Shown here one piece after another: positions 50,361 to 59,057 of a DNA stretch of 64,000 bases. The stretch is taken from NCBI RefSeq assembly GCF_019396325.1, contig NZ_JAHKRO010000003.1, positions 124,001 to 188,000 of the forward strand. Reading direction: 5' to 3'. The notes below the pieces were generated by a model, which was not told the DNA's origin, did no database searches, and saw only the letters and a program-made list of their open reading frames with translations. Each line of letters opens with the position of its first letter. Positions within the stretch are counted from its first letter, which is position 1. The position numbers and the translations under genes were made by a program. The stretch comes from Nonomuraea ceibae. GTDB taxonomy: Bacteria; Actinomycetota; Actinomycetes; Streptosporangiales; Streptosporangiaceae.

Positions 50361-53300
50361 ATGCTGCGCTTATTGACGGCCTTCGCGCTGGCCGTGCCGA
50401 TGCTGTTCGCCGGCCTGCCCGCGCGGGCGGCGGCTGCCGGGGTGACCGGGGTGACCGGGGTGGAGGTCGGCGAGAGCACGGTCACCGTCACCGGCACCGC
50501 CTCCGGGCCCGCCCGGCTGTACGCGCTGGACACCTGGCAGGACGGCCACGAGGGTGAGGAGCCGGTGGCGAGCGTCGAGGCGGGCGAGTTCCGCGTCGAG
50601 GTGCCCCGGATGGAGGGGGAGCAGGACCGGCTGCACGACAAGTTCGTCGCGGTGGGGGCGGACGGGCCGCTGGGCGAGGTGCGTTACGCCGACAAGCTGA
50701 CGTTCCGGCCCACCAGCCAGACCCCTTATCCCGAAATTTCGTCCAAAAAGGGTCTGCAGGTGCAGATGACCGACGACGCCGAGGAGATCGGCGTCCAGCA
50801 CGCGGGCATCAACCTGGCCCTCGACTCGGTCATGATGTCCGGCCCCGGCGCGCCGGGCAACACCATCGAGTTCGTCTCGCAGGGCAGGACCTACTACTTC
50901 GACCGGGGCGCCGTCGCCGGGGTGGACTCCCAGGTCAAACCGCTGTCGGACAACGGCGTCCTGGTCAACCTGATCGTGCTGGTCTACAACAGCACCGCGC
51001 CGAACTCGGCCGCCCGCACGCTCATCCACCCCGACGCCGAGCTCGGCAAGGGCACCGTCTACGCGTTCAACACCAAGACGGCCGAGGGCGAGGCGCACTT
51101 CACCGCCGCGATGGAGTTCTTCGCCCAGCGCTACAGCCGGGCCGACGGCCAGTACGGCAGGGCGTGGGGCTGGATCGTCGGCAACGAGATCGACGCCCAG
51201 CAGTTCTGGTACAACATGGGCCCGCAGGACCGTGACGTCTTCCTCGACCAGTACACCCGCGCGATGCGGCTGACCTGGCAGGCCGTGCGCAAGTCCGACG
51301 CCGCCGCCCGCGTCTACACCTCGCTCACGCACTTCTGGACCGGCGCGGCCAACGACGACCCGAAGTACACCTACAAGGGCCGCGACGTGGTCGACGGGCT
51401 CAACGCGCTGACCAAGAGGCAGGGCGACTTCGACTGGCACATCGCCTATCACCCGTATCCGGAGAACCTGTTCAATCCGGCGTTCTGGCAGGACAAGACC
51501 GCCACGGACAGCTTCGACACGATGCGGATCACGTTCAAGAACATCGAGCTGCTGCCGCGCTACCTCGCCCAGGAGCACCTCACGTACGGCGGTGAGAGAC
51601 GGCGGGTGATCCTGTCGGAGCAGGGCCTGAACTCGCAGGACTACACCGCGAAGGAGCTGAGGCTCCAGGCCGCGGCCTATGCCTACGCCTACTACAAGGT
51701 CGCCTTCGCCGACGGGATCGACTCGTTCATCCTGCACCGGCACGTCGACCACAAGCAGGAGGGCGGGCTGCGGCTCGGCCTGTGGACGTGGGACGAGGAG
51801 CACGCCTCGCCGTCCAACGCGGGCGAGCGCAAGCCGGTGCACGAGGTGTTCGCCGCCATCGACACCGCGCGGTCGCTGGAGGTGACCGAGTTCGCCAAGG
51901 AGATCATCGGGATCTCCGACTGGAAGGACGTCATCCCCGGGTTCGACCCGGCCGAGCTGGCGGTCCGCAAGCCGCCGGTGACGGTCGGCGCGCAGCTCGA
52001 CGCCAAGCCGGTGGCCGAGCGGGTGATCTCCGGCTTCGAGACCGGCACGGACGGCTGGCGGCCCTCGGACAACGCCGCCGCGGTGGAGCGGGTGGCCGCC
52101 GACGGCGGGCACGCGCTGCGCGTCCGCTTCGACCGCGACCTGCCCGGCTGGTCCCAGTACGCGAAGTCGTACAAGGGCGCCGACGTGCTGTTCGGCAAGC
52201 CGCTCGACGCCTCGCGCACCGCGCGGCTCTCGGTGTCGATCCGGGTGCCGGACAGCGCCGACGACGGCTTCAAGCCGGGCAACGCGTTCTCCGCCAAGAT
52301 CCGCGTGTACGGGCGCGACGGCGCCGTGGCAGAAGGCGTGGGCGCGATCGACCCCGCGCGCGGCTGGAACAGGCTCACGCTCGACCTGTCCCGCTGGGCC
52401 CCGCGTGACGCGATCTCCCGCGTCAAGGTGTGGGTACGCGGCTCGGTGGGCTCCGACTGGGCCGGCTCGTACGAGATCGACAGGCTCGGCCTGGCCGCCG
52501 CCGCGCTGCCCGCCACGGACCGGCGCAACGTCGAGATCACCGCCGCCACGGCCGAGCGCGGCCTGGTCGGCTCCACGGTCACCTTCACCGTGACCAACCG
52601 CGACGTGCTGCCGATGGCCGGCCAGGTCAGGCTCACGGCCTGCGACGGCGTCACCGTCGACCCGGCGGCGCTGCGCGTCACCGGCCTGCGCGCCGGCGCG
52701 AGCCGCACGTTCGACACCAAGCTGACCGCGTACGGGCCCGCCGACGGCGAGTATCCGGTCGTGTGCGCGTCCTACCTGCGGCAGGAGCACCGGGTGACGT
52801 TCCGGCTGCCGCCGGAGGCCGGCTACGTGCCGCCCGCGCCCGACGCCTTCGCCAACCAGGAGCTGGCCGACGGCTTCGACACGGCCGGCGACTACCAGGT
52901 GCACCGGGTGGAGCCGGAGAACAAGGAGCTGCCGCGGGTGAGCTACGCGGACGGCGCGCTGTCGGCGGGCAACGCGACGGCGGGCTGGTTCGGGCTGCTG
53001 TCGTCGGGCGTGTCGCCGCGCAACCCGGCGTTCAGCACGGCCATCACCATCCGGAAGTTCCAGGGCGACTCCACCGACATGGACACCGTCTACACGGGCC
53101 TCGTCAAGGACGGCAAAACGGACGTGGTGGCCTTCTATGTGAACACGCAGAAGTTCGCCGGCTTCGAGGTGCGCGGGCCGCAGGTGCCCGGCGGGCTGGC
53201 GGTGTTCGGCATCAAGCAGGGCGTGACGATCCCGGACGGCGGCCGGTTCGCGCTGTCGCTGGTGGGTGACCGGGCCGCCATGTACGCCGACACCGGATCG

Positions 53301-53456
53301 GGCTGGGAGCTGGTCACCGTGGCGACGCTGGAGCACCTGCCCGAGCTGTCGGACCCGGACGTGCGGGCCGGCTACCGCTACGGCTTCGGCGTCCGCGGCG
53401 ACGCCGGCGCCTCCCCGCTGCTGCTCGACGCCGTGGAGGGCCGCAGCATCTCCTGA
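50361..53456 (+). CDS. Large secreted DUF5722-like glycoside hydrolase with accessory domains
   Basis: This 1031-residue protein starts at ATG 50361 with AGGAGGAG upstream. A signal peptide (LLTAFALAVPMLFAGLPARA) is followed by a short beta domain with 'VTGVEVGESTVTVTGTASGP'. A DUF5722-like barrel (about 120-540) shows 'DDAEEIGVQHAGINLALDSV', NE in IVGNEIDAQQ as probable acid/base and E in VILSEQGLNS as probable nucleophile, with YHPYPENLF between. Then come a CBM-like domain ('GFETGTDGWRPSDNAAAVER'), an NPCBM/CARDB-like domain and a C-terminal laminin-G-like domain. It is the last gene of the transporter operon and probably acts outside the cell on the glycan whose fragments are imported. 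Confidence 0.85.
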   Translation: MLRLLTAFALAVPMLFAGLPARAAAAGVTGVTGVEVGESTVTVTGTASGPARLYALDTWQDGHEGEEPVASVEAGEFRVEVPRMEGEQDRLHDKFVAVGADGPLGEVRYADKLTFRPTSQTPYPEISSKKGLQVQMTDDAEEIGVQHAGINLALDSVMMSGPGAPGNTIEFVSQGRTYYFDRGAVAGVDSQVKPLSDNGVLVNLIVLVYNSTAPNSAARTLIHPDAELGKGTVYAFNTKTAEGEAHFTAAMEFFAQRYSRADGQYGRAWGWIVGNEIDAQQFWYNMGPQDRDVFLDQYTRAMRLTWQAVRKSDAAARVYTSLTHFWTGAANDDPKYTYKGRDVVDGLNALTKRQGDFDWHIAYHPYPENLFNPAFWQDKTATDSFDTMRITFKNIELLPRYLAQEHLTYGGERRRVILSEQGLNSQDYTAKELRLQAAAYAYAYYKVAFADGIDSFILHRHVDHKQEGGLRLGLWTWDEEHASPSNAGERKPVHEVFAAIDTARSLEVTEFAKEIIGISDWKDVIPGFDPAELAVRKPPVTVGAQLDAKPVAERVISGFETGTDGWRPSDNAAAVERVAADGGHALRVRFDRDLPGWSQYAKSYKGADVLFGKPLDASRTARLSVSIRVPDSADDGFKPGNAFSAKIRVYGRDGAVAEGVGAIDPARGWNRLTLDLSRWAPRDAISRVKVWVRGSVGSDWAGSYEIDRLGLAAAALPATDRRNVEITAATAERGLVGSTVTFTVTNRDVLPMAGQVRLTACDGVTVDPAALRVTGLRAGASRTFDTKLTAYGPADGEYPVVCASYLRQEHRVTFRLPPEAGYVPPAPDAFANQELADGFDTAGDYQVHRVEPENKELPRVSYADGALSAGNATAGWFGLLSSGVSPRNPAFSTAITIRKFQGDSTDMDTVYTGLVKDGKTDVVAFYVNTQKFAGFEVRGPQVPGGLAVFGIKQGVTIPDGGRFALSLVGDRAAMYADTGSGWELVTVATLEHLPELSDPDVRAGYRYGFGVRGDAGASPLLLDAVEGRSIS

Positions 53457-53460
53457 TCCC

Positions 53461-53520
53461 TTGTTCCTCCATTTTGGATAGTGCTACTATCTAGCCAACA
53501 ACTGGATAGTGTCACTATCC
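53461..53520 (+). promoter_or_regulatory. DoxX gene promoter with twin dyads
   Basis: TTGTTC (53461-53466) and TACTAT (53485-53490), spacer 18, form the promoter. GATAGT-GCT-ACTATC (53477-53491) overlaps the -10 and GGATAGTG-T-CACTATCC (53504-53520), a perfect 8-base-arm dyad, lies just downstream. They are probably operators for one repressor. Confidence 0.7.
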
Positions 53521-53536
53521 AAAAGGAGGATCGATC

Positions 53537-54025
53537 ATGTTCATCGTCATCGGCGTCCTGGTCGGGGCGCTCCTGCTGTTCAGGTTGCTGGGTGCGCTCG
53601 GCGTCCGCCGCTTCGCCACCTGGAAGGTCAGCGCGGCGCACGGGCTCGCGGTCATGCTCGTCCTCACCGCCAGCGCCCACTTCGTCCCGGCGGGCGTCAC
53701 GTTCATGCCCAACCACGCGTCGATGGTCGCCATGATGCCGCCGTTCGTCCCGTTCCCGAGCTTCATGGTGTACGCGACGGGCGTGCTGGAGCTGGCGGGC
53801 GCGGCCGGGCTCGTCCTCGGCGCCACCCGGCGGGCCGCGGGGCTCTGCCTGGCCCTGTTCTTCCTGCTGGTGCTGCCGGCCAACGTCTACGCCGCCGTCG
53901 CCGACGTGCCGGACGCCTCGCCCCTGTGGTTGCGCGTGCCGGAGCAGGTGCTCTACATCGCGGTCGCGCTGTGGGCGGCCGACGCCCATCGGCTCCCGGT
54001 GGTCAGCCGGCTGCGATCAGCTTGA
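53537..54025 (+). CDS. DoxX-like membrane protein
   Basis: This is a 162-residue protein with four membrane helices and the DoxX-like pattern: 'KVSAAHGLAVMLVLTASAHF', 'YATGVLELAGAAGLVLGATR' and 'AGLCLALFFLLVLPANVYAA'. DoxX-type proteins are linked to redox or thiol stress at the membrane, but the reaction is unsettled. AAAGGAGG lies eight bases before the ATG. Its upstream twin dyads and the convergent MarR gene, which overlaps its 3' end by 23 bases, suggest regulated expression. Confidence 0.88.
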   Translation: MFIVIGVLVGALLLFRLLGALGVRRFATWKVSAAHGLAVMLVLTASAHFVPAGVTFMPNHASMVAMMPPFVPFPSFMVYATGVLELAGAAGLVLGATRRAAGLCLALFFLLVLPANVYAAVADVPDASPLWLRVPEQVLYIAVALWAADAHRLPVVSRLRSA

Positions 54026-54440
54026 TCAACTGCTCGCGGAACCAGTCGTAGTCGTCCAGGGCGCCCATCAGGTGCTCGGAGGCGCGTTCCTCGTGGCGGG
54101 CGGCGGCCAGTGCGCCGGCGCCCGCTTCGGTGATCCGGACGAGCATGCGGCGGCGGTCGCGGTCGTCGGGGTGGCGCTCGACATGGCCGGCCTGGCGCAG
54201 GTGCTCGACGGTGCGGCTCATCGTCTGGTCGGTCACCCGGCACAGCGCCGCGATCTCCCGCTGGGAGAGCGGGCCTGCCGCCAGGTGGTGCAGGGCGATC
54301 AGCCCGGCGTGGGTCAGGCCGTGCGCCTCCAGGAACGCGTGGAAGCGCCCCTCCACGACGCGGGCCGCCACCGACAGCAGGCGCCCGGTCGGCCAGGCGG
54401 CGATGTCGCCGCGGATCGCCTCTCCCTCGTCCACCGGCAC
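54003..54440 (-). CDS. MarR-family transcriptional regulator
   Basis: This is a MarR protein of about 145 residues. The winged helix shows 'LTHAGLIALHHLAAGPLSQR', 'EIAALCRVTDQTMSRTVEHL' and a DDRDRRRMLVRITEAG wing. GTG 54440 (VPVDEGE) or GTG 54434 is the start, as there is no in-frame ATG nearby. It lies between the DoxX gene (convergent) and a membrane protein gene (divergent). The dyads at 53477-53520 and the palindrome at 54463-54474 are candidate binding sites. Confidence 0.9.
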   Translation of the reverse strand: MPVDEGEAIRGDIAAWPTGRLLSVAARVVEGRFHAFLEAHGLTHAGLIALHHLAAGPLSQREIAALCRVTDQTMSRTVEHLRQAGHVERHPDDRDRRRMLVRITEAGAGALAAARHEERASEHLMGALDDYDWFREQLIKLIAAG

Positions 54441-54454
54441 ATTGTCCCGTAGTT

Positions 54455-54474
54455 CATAATGTTCAGCATGCTGA
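54455..54474 (+). promoter_or_regulatory. Leaderless promoter and palindrome at the start of the membrane protein gene
   Basis: CATAAT (54455-54460) is followed by seven bases and ATG 54468. TCAGCATGCTGA (54463-54474) is a perfect 12-base palindrome spanning the start codon, a possible operator. Confidence 0.5.
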
Positions 54475-55436
54475 GCAATCGGGTCGTGCTCTGGGGAGTC
54501 GTGGCCAGCGCCGTGCTGACGGGCCTGATCTGGGTGGCGGGGCAGCGCCTCCAGGTCGAGCTGCTGCCCGACCAGGGCGCGGCCTGGTACTACTGGAAGC
54601 TGCCCGAGCCGACCGTCTGGACCCGCCTGTCGGCCTGGCTCGGCTACGCCGGACACCAGCTCGCGCTCTGGGGCGTCATCTACTACGCGCAGACCCGCGT
54701 CCGCCGCTACACCTCCGGCCTCCACCGGGTCAACGTGGTGGCGCTCGCGGTCAACTTCGGCTTCATCGTGCTGCACCAGCTCCAGACCCAGGTGTTCTAC
54801 GACGGCCTCGCCCAGGACGTGTCGATCTTCAGCTCGCAGGGCTCGGTGGTGCTGCTGCTCGTCGTGGTCCTGCTCATGGAGAACCGCCGCCGCGGCCTGT
54901 TCGCCGGCCGGCCCGCGCCCATCTCCGCCGGGGTCGTCGACTTCGCCCGCCGCTACCACGGCTACCTGTTCAGCTGGGCCGCCGTCTACACGTTCTGGTA
55001 CCACCCGATGGAGACCACCAGCGGGCACCTGATCGGGTTCTTCTACATGTTCCTGCTGCTGCTCCAGGGCAGCCTCTTCCTGACCCGGGCCCACACGAAC
55101 CGCTGGTGGACGCTCACCCTGGAGCTGCTGGTCGCCGCGCACGGCACGCTGGTCGCCGTCATGAGCACCGGGCCCGGCGGGCTGTGGCCGATGTTCCTGT
55201 TCGGCTTCCTCGGCGTGTTCGTCCTCACCCAGATGCACGGGCTCGGCCTCGGCGTCCCGGCCCGCTGGGCGCTCGCCGCCGGCTACGTGGCCGCCGTCGT
55301 GGCCGTCTACGCGGTGCGGGGCTGGGGCAGCCTCGACGAGGTGGTGCGCATCCCGGCCATCGAATACCTGCTCGTCGCGGTGCTCGCCGCCCTGCTCTGG
55401 GGCGGGATGCGGCTGGTCGCCGCCGTGCGCGGTTAG
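54468..55436 (+). CDS. Multi-pass membrane protein of unknown function
   Basis: This 322-residue protein has about eight membrane helices and no recognised family. His-rich or Trp-rich helix ends ('FSWAAVYTFWYHPMETTSGH', 'FLTRAHTNRWWTL', 'LTQMHGLGLGVPARW') recall membrane enzymes with haem or metal, but this is only a resemblance. ATG 54468 is chosen as a leaderless start; ATG 54459 lies inside the -10. It is divergent from the MarR gene, so it may be its target. Confidence 0.75.
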   Translation: MLSNRVVLWGVVASAVLTGLIWVAGQRLQVELLPDQGAAWYYWKLPEPTVWTRLSAWLGYAGHQLALWGVIYYAQTRVRRYTSGLHRVNVVALAVNFGFIVLHQLQTQVFYDGLAQDVSIFSSQGSVVLLLVVVLLMENRRRGLFAGRPAPISAGVVDFARRYHGYLFSWAAVYTFWYHPMETTSGHLIGFFYMFLLLLQGSLFLTRAHTNRWWTLTLELLVAAHGTLVAVMSTGPGGLWPMFLFGFLGVFVLTQMHGLGLGVPARWALAAGYVAAVVAVYAVRGWGSLDEVVRIPAIEYLLVAVLAALLWGGMRLVAAVRG

Positions 55437-55439
55437 GGT
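55434..55439 (+). promoter_or_regulatory. -10 box TAGGGT overlapping a stop codon
   Basis: TAGGGT, six bases and ATG 55446. The TAG is the stop codon of the preceding membrane protein gene. Confidence 0.55.
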
Positions 55440-55445
55440 TGAGGA

Positions 55446-56300
55446 ATGTCCCCTTTGCACTCCGCCGGTGAGCAGCGGCGGCGCGAGGAGCTGCGCGACT
55501 TCCTCAGGTCGCGGCGGGCCCGGCTGACCCCCGAGGAGGTCGGAATGCCCGGCGGCGGCCGGCGCCGGACCCCCGGACTGCGACGCGAGGAGGTCGCGGT
55601 GCTCGCCGGCGTCGGCGTGTCCTGGTACACGTGGTTGGAACAGGGGCGCGACATCCAGGTGTCCGGGGACGTGCTCGACGCCGTCAGCCGGGCGCTGCGG
55701 CTGGGCGCCATGGAACGCGAGCACCTCTACCTGCTGGCCGGGCTCAACCCGCCGCCCCGCGAGGCCGGCGACGACGGTCAGCCGCTGCGCGAGGAGCTGC
55801 TGCGGGTGCTGGAGGCGTGGTCGCCCCGGCCCGCGTACGTGCTCGACCGGCACTGGAACTTCGCCGCCGTCAACGACGCCGCGCGGGCCGTGTTCGGTTA
55901 CGCGGACGAGGACCGCAACTGCCTGATCGCCTTCTTCACCAGCCCCCGCCACCGGGCGGCGTTCCGCGACTGGGCCGCCGGTGCGCCGGGCGTGGTGCGG
56001 CAGTTCCGGTGGGACATGGCCCGCTACCCGGACGATCCGGAGTTCGGCCGGCTGGCCGCCCACCTGTCGGAGTCCAGCCCCGAGTTCGCCGCGCTGTGGG
56101 CCGAGCACGAGGTCGGCGAGACCGCGCAGGGCGTCAAGGTGATCACCCACCCAGAGGTCGGCGAGCTGGTCTTCGAGTTCACCGGCGTCCCGGTGCCCGG
56201 CCGGCCCGACCACCGGCTGCTCCTGCACAACCCGCAGCCCGGCACCGGCACCGAGGAGAAGCTGACCCTGCTCGTCCGCCAGGTGCGGCTGGCCGGTTGA
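55446..56300 (+). CDS. MmyB-like helix-turn-helix regulator
   Basis: This is a 284-residue regulator. The N-terminal XRE-type HTH is 'RRTPGLRREEVAVLAGVGVS' with WYTWLEQGRDIQVSGDVLDA and 'ALRLGAMEREHLYLLAG', the standard MmyB opening. The C-terminal ligand domain has 'AYVLDRHWNFAAVNDAARAV' and 'FEFTGVPVPGRPDHRLLLHN', the PAS-like MmyB fold that binds a hydrophobic ligand. Such proteins usually control an adjacent SDR gene, and an SDR gene follows at 56368. Confidence 0.93.
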   Translation: MSPLHSAGEQRRREELRDFLRSRRARLTPEEVGMPGGGRRRTPGLRREEVAVLAGVGVSWYTWLEQGRDIQVSGDVLDAVSRALRLGAMEREHLYLLAGLNPPPREAGDDGQPLREELLRVLEAWSPRPAYVLDRHWNFAAVNDAARAVFGYADEDRNCLIAFFTSPRHRAAFRDWAAGAPGVVRQFRWDMARYPDDPEFGRLAAHLSESSPEFAALWAEHEVGETAQGVKVITHPEVGELVFEFTGVPVPGRPDHRLLLHNPQPGTGTEEKLTLLVRQVRLAG

Positions 56301-56367
56301 CTGGTGGTGCCAGACCTAGGCTGAGCCGCGTCTGGATGGGTCCGCCGGGCCGCCCGACAATCGAGCC

Positions 56368-57114
56368 ATGACACGATTTGACGGCAAGGTCGCGCTGGTC
56401 ACGGGCGCGACGAGCGGCATGGGACTGGCGACGGCGAAGCGGCTCCTGGACGAGGGGGCGAGCGTGGTCGTCACCGGCCGCGACGACGACAGGCTGGCAC
56501 AGGCGGTCAAGGAGCTCGACGGCGGCGACCGGGTGCTCGCGGTACGCGGCGACGTGGCGAGCGCGGGAGACCGTGACGAGCTGATGCGCCGGATCGCCGA
56601 GCGGTTCGGGCGGCTGGACGTGGTGGTGGCCAACGCGGGCGTCGGCATCTTCGCCCCCAGCGCCGACCTCACCGAGGCGGACTTCGACACCTCCGTGGAC
56701 GTCAACTTCAAGGGCGTGTTCTTCACCGTGCAGAAGGCGTTGCCGCTGATGGGCGCGGGCGCCTCCGTGGTGATCAACGCTTCCTGGACCCTCCATCGCG
56801 GGCTGGCGATCGCGTCCGTCTACTCGGCCACCAAGGCCGCCGTGCACAACCTGGCCCGCACCCTCGCGGCCGACCTCGGCGGGCGCGGCATCCGCGTCAA
56901 CTCGGTCAGCCCCGGATACATCGACACGCCCATGTTCCGGGGCGCCATGGACGACGACGCCGCCGCGGCGGCCACGGCCCAGGTGGCGCTCGGGCGGCTG
57001 GGGCGCTCGGAGGACGTGGCGGCGGCCGTGGCGTTCCTGGCCTCCGACGACGCCTCGTACATCACCGGCCAGGACCTCGTCGTGGACGGCGGGCTTGTCG
57101 GGGTCGCGGGGTAA
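56368..57114 (+). CDS. SDR-family oxidoreductase
   Basis: This is a 248-residue classical SDR: 'VALVTGATSGMGLATAKRLL', VVTGRDD for NADP preference, ANAG at about 88, 'VINASWTL' with the serine, YSATK as Tyr/Lys and the C-terminal 'SYITGQDLVVDGGL'. It resembles the FabG/glucose-dehydrogenase branch. GACAAT six bases before ATG 56368 indicates a leaderless transcript. It is probably controlled by the MmyB-like regulator upstream. Confidence 0.94.
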   Translation: MTRFDGKVALVTGATSGMGLATAKRLLDEGASVVVTGRDDDRLAQAVKELDGGDRVLAVRGDVASAGDRDELMRRIAERFGRLDVVVANAGVGIFAPSADLTEADFDTSVDVNFKGVFFTVQKALPLMGAGASVVINASWTLHRGLAIASVYSATKAAVHNLARTLAADLGGRGIRVNSVSPGYIDTPMFRGAMDDDAAAAATAQVALGRLGRSEDVAAAVAFLASDDASYITGQDLVVDGGLVGVAG

Positions 57115-57125
57115 GTTCTGGGGGC

Positions 57126-58436
57126 ATGACTCGAAGATCACGATTATGGTGGTCGGCCGCGCTGACGGCGACGGCGGCGGGGGTCGCCTACCTGCTGTCG
57201 CTGACCGGGGAGACCTTGGCGTTCGGGTACTTCTCCAGCGGGTTCTGCCCCGGCGCCGACCTGCGCTGGGAGGTCCCGGACAGGGTGTGGCCGCTGGTGG
57301 AACGGGTGCCGCTGCTCTGGTACAACGCGGCGCCGCTGATCGTGGCGGCCTTCGGGGCGCACTGGCTGACGACCCGGCTGGGGCGGCCCCGGATCGGGCG
57401 GGTGCTGGCCCGGGTGACCGCGGTGGTGACCCTGCTCCTGTACGGCCACGGCCTGATCGCGTTCGGTGTGGACATGGCGATCGACCGGCAGTGCCTGGAG
57501 ATGTGGGGCGGCGTCGAGGGAGCGCGCTTCTTCCTCCGGAACGACGTCGCGCCCACGATCGCCGCCCTCTGCGTGCTGGTCGCCGCGCGCGGTCCCAGGC
57601 TCCGGACGCGCCGGATGGTGCGTTCGCGGTGGTTCCGGCGGGGTGTGGCGGGAGCGACGGCCCTGGGGGCGCTGGCGTTCCTCCCCGCCGCCGACCTGAC
57701 CCCGGGGCCCATCACGACCGGCGGCTGCGAGTCCGGCACGGGCGCCTACCTCTGCGAGCTGCGCCAGAACGGCAGGTTCACCAAGGTGGGCGACCACCTC
57801 GCCCTCGCCTATGGGCGGCAGCGGTGCGCGGCCTTCCGCGGCGAGCCCACGGAGGCGTACGCCATCGCCCCGATCTGCCCGCCGGCGGCCGACGTGCTGC
57901 GGCGTGCCCAGGCCGCCGACCAGGCCGCCTGGGAGGCGGAGGAGGCCGCCGAACAGGCCGTGTGCGACCGCGCCAGGCACCGGCCGAGGATCAGGCCGGT
58001 ACGCGTGGCCCACGACCGCATGCTGACCGACTACGGCGTGATGGAGGCCGTCGAGACCGAGGACGCGCTGGACGACGACCTGCTGAACAGGGCCCAGGAC
58101 GACGGGCTCGTGGCCGCCCGGCGCGGCCACCTGCTGATCACCACCCACTCCGACTACACCAACTGCCTGACCGGTGAGGCGTACGACCGCCGGCCGCCGG
58201 TCGAGACCAAGGGCTGGGACCGGGTCGTGGAGCTGGGCTATGAGAGCCCGACCGGGGTGCTGGAGCTGGTGGAGGCCATGTCCGGGGAGGGGCTGCCGAA
58301 CCTGGCCGTCCGGGGCGCGGGCCGCTACCGGGTCCGGGTGCACTACCGCGAGCCCGACTGGGAGGCGTGGACCCCGCAGCACGTCCTCGTCATGGTCTAT
58401 CCCGGCAGGAGCGAGCGTGTGATCGACTATCGGTGA
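57126..58436 (+). CDS. Membrane protein of unknown function with large soluble C-terminal part
   Basis: This 436-residue protein has five membrane helices in residues 8-195 and a hydrophilic C-terminal half beginning about 'LTPGPITTGGCESGTGAYLC', with several Cys pairs and a helical Ala/Glu-rich stretch 'QAAWEAEEAAEQAVCDRA'. The end 'YRVRVHYREPDWEAWTPQHV' resembles a beta-sandwich. No family is recognised. The start ATG has TAAGTT eight bases upstream, where TAA is the stop of the SDR gene. It overlaps the convergent methyltransferase by ten bases. Confidence 0.7.
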   Translation: MTRRSRLWWSAALTATAAGVAYLLSLTGETLAFGYFSSGFCPGADLRWEVPDRVWPLVERVPLLWYNAAPLIVAAFGAHWLTTRLGRPRIGRVLARVTAVVTLLLYGHGLIAFGVDMAIDRQCLEMWGGVEGARFFLRNDVAPTIAALCVLVAARGPRLRTRRMVRSRWFRRGVAGATALGALAFLPAADLTPGPITTGGCESGTGAYLCELRQNGRFTKVGDHLALAYGRQRCAAFRGEPTEAYAIAPICPPAADVLRRAQAADQAAWEAEEAAEQAVCDRARHRPRIRPVRVAHDRMLTDYGVMEAVETEDALDDDLLNRAQDDGLVAARRGHLLITTHSDYTNCLTGEAYDRRPPVETKGWDRVVELGYESPTGVLELVEAMSGEGLPNLAVRGAGRYRVRVHYREPDWEAWTPQHVLVMVYPGRSERVIDYR

Positions 58437-59020
58437 GCGACGAAGACCGTGAGGCCGGACAGCTCCTCCCGGTCCACCCGGTGGAACACGTCGCCGAGCG
58501 CGGCCCGTACCCGCTCCAGGCCGGCGTCGGACATGCGCAGGCCGCGCGCCACCCGGGACGGCGCGGAGCCGCCGTGCCAGGCGATCAGCGCCCGGCCGCC
58601 CGGCCGGGTGACGCGGTGCAACTCGCGCACGGCCGGGGCGAGCTCCGGCCAGATCGCCACGGTGTTGACCGAGACCACCCGGTCGAACGCCCGGTCGGGG
58701 AAGCCGGTGTCGGAGGCGGTGCCGAGCCGCAGGTCGGCGGCGGGCGCGCGGCGGGCGGCGAGCAGGCGCATGTCGGGTGACGGGTCGACGCCGCACACCC
58801 GCGCGCCCGTCGCGCAGAGCAGGCGGGCCAGCCCGCCCGCGCCGTAGCCGATCTCCAGGACCCGCTGCCCGGGCCCGGCGGCGACCAGGGGCAGGATCTC
58901 CTTCTGGTGCCGATTCGTCCAGAGCATGAACCGGCCCGCCATCCGGCCCACCCACCCCACCGGGTGTGTGAAGGGCGAGTCGTAGGAACGGCCGTCGATC
59001 CAGGATGTCGTGGTTGGCAT
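58427..59020 (-). CDS. Class I SAM-dependent methyltransferase
   Basis: This is a 197-residue methyltransferase: 'PGQRVLEIGYGAGGLARLLC' (motif I), 'ARVCGVDPSPDMRLLAARRA' and 'HRVTRPGGRALIAWHGG'. It resembles the small-molecule or phospholipid methyltransferases. ATG 59020 is six bases after TTGGCT, the -10 of a MerR-type promoter, so it is leaderless. It is divergent from the MerR gene at 59058, its probable activator. Confidence 0.92.
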   Translation of the reverse strand: MPTTTSWIDGRSYDSPFTHPVGWVGRMAGRFMLWTNRHQKEILPLVAAGPGQRVLEIGYGAGGLARLLCATGARVCGVDPSPDMRLLAARRAPAADLRLGTASDTGFPDRAFDRVVSVNTVAIWPELAPAVRELHRVTRPGGRALIAWHGGSAPSRVARGLRMSDAGLERVRAALGDVFHRVDREELSGLTVFVAHR

Positions 59021-59026
59021 GAATTC

Positions 59027-59057
59027 AGCCAAGCGGTTCAAGCCGGGTTGAAGTCAA
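59027..59057 (-). promoter_or_regulatory. MerR-type promoter between methyltransferase and merR genes
   Basis: On the minus strand, -35 TTGACT (59052-59057) and -10 TTGGCT (59027-59032) are 19 bases apart. The spacer holds TTCAA-N6-TTGAA (59037-59052). The element is nearly the same as that at 13506-13536. Confidence 0.75.

Noticed and set aside
50370..53336. 988-codon minus-strand ORF under the DUF5722-like gene
   Set aside because: Same reason: the plus strand has a signal peptide, ribosome binding site and domains; the antisense frame has none.
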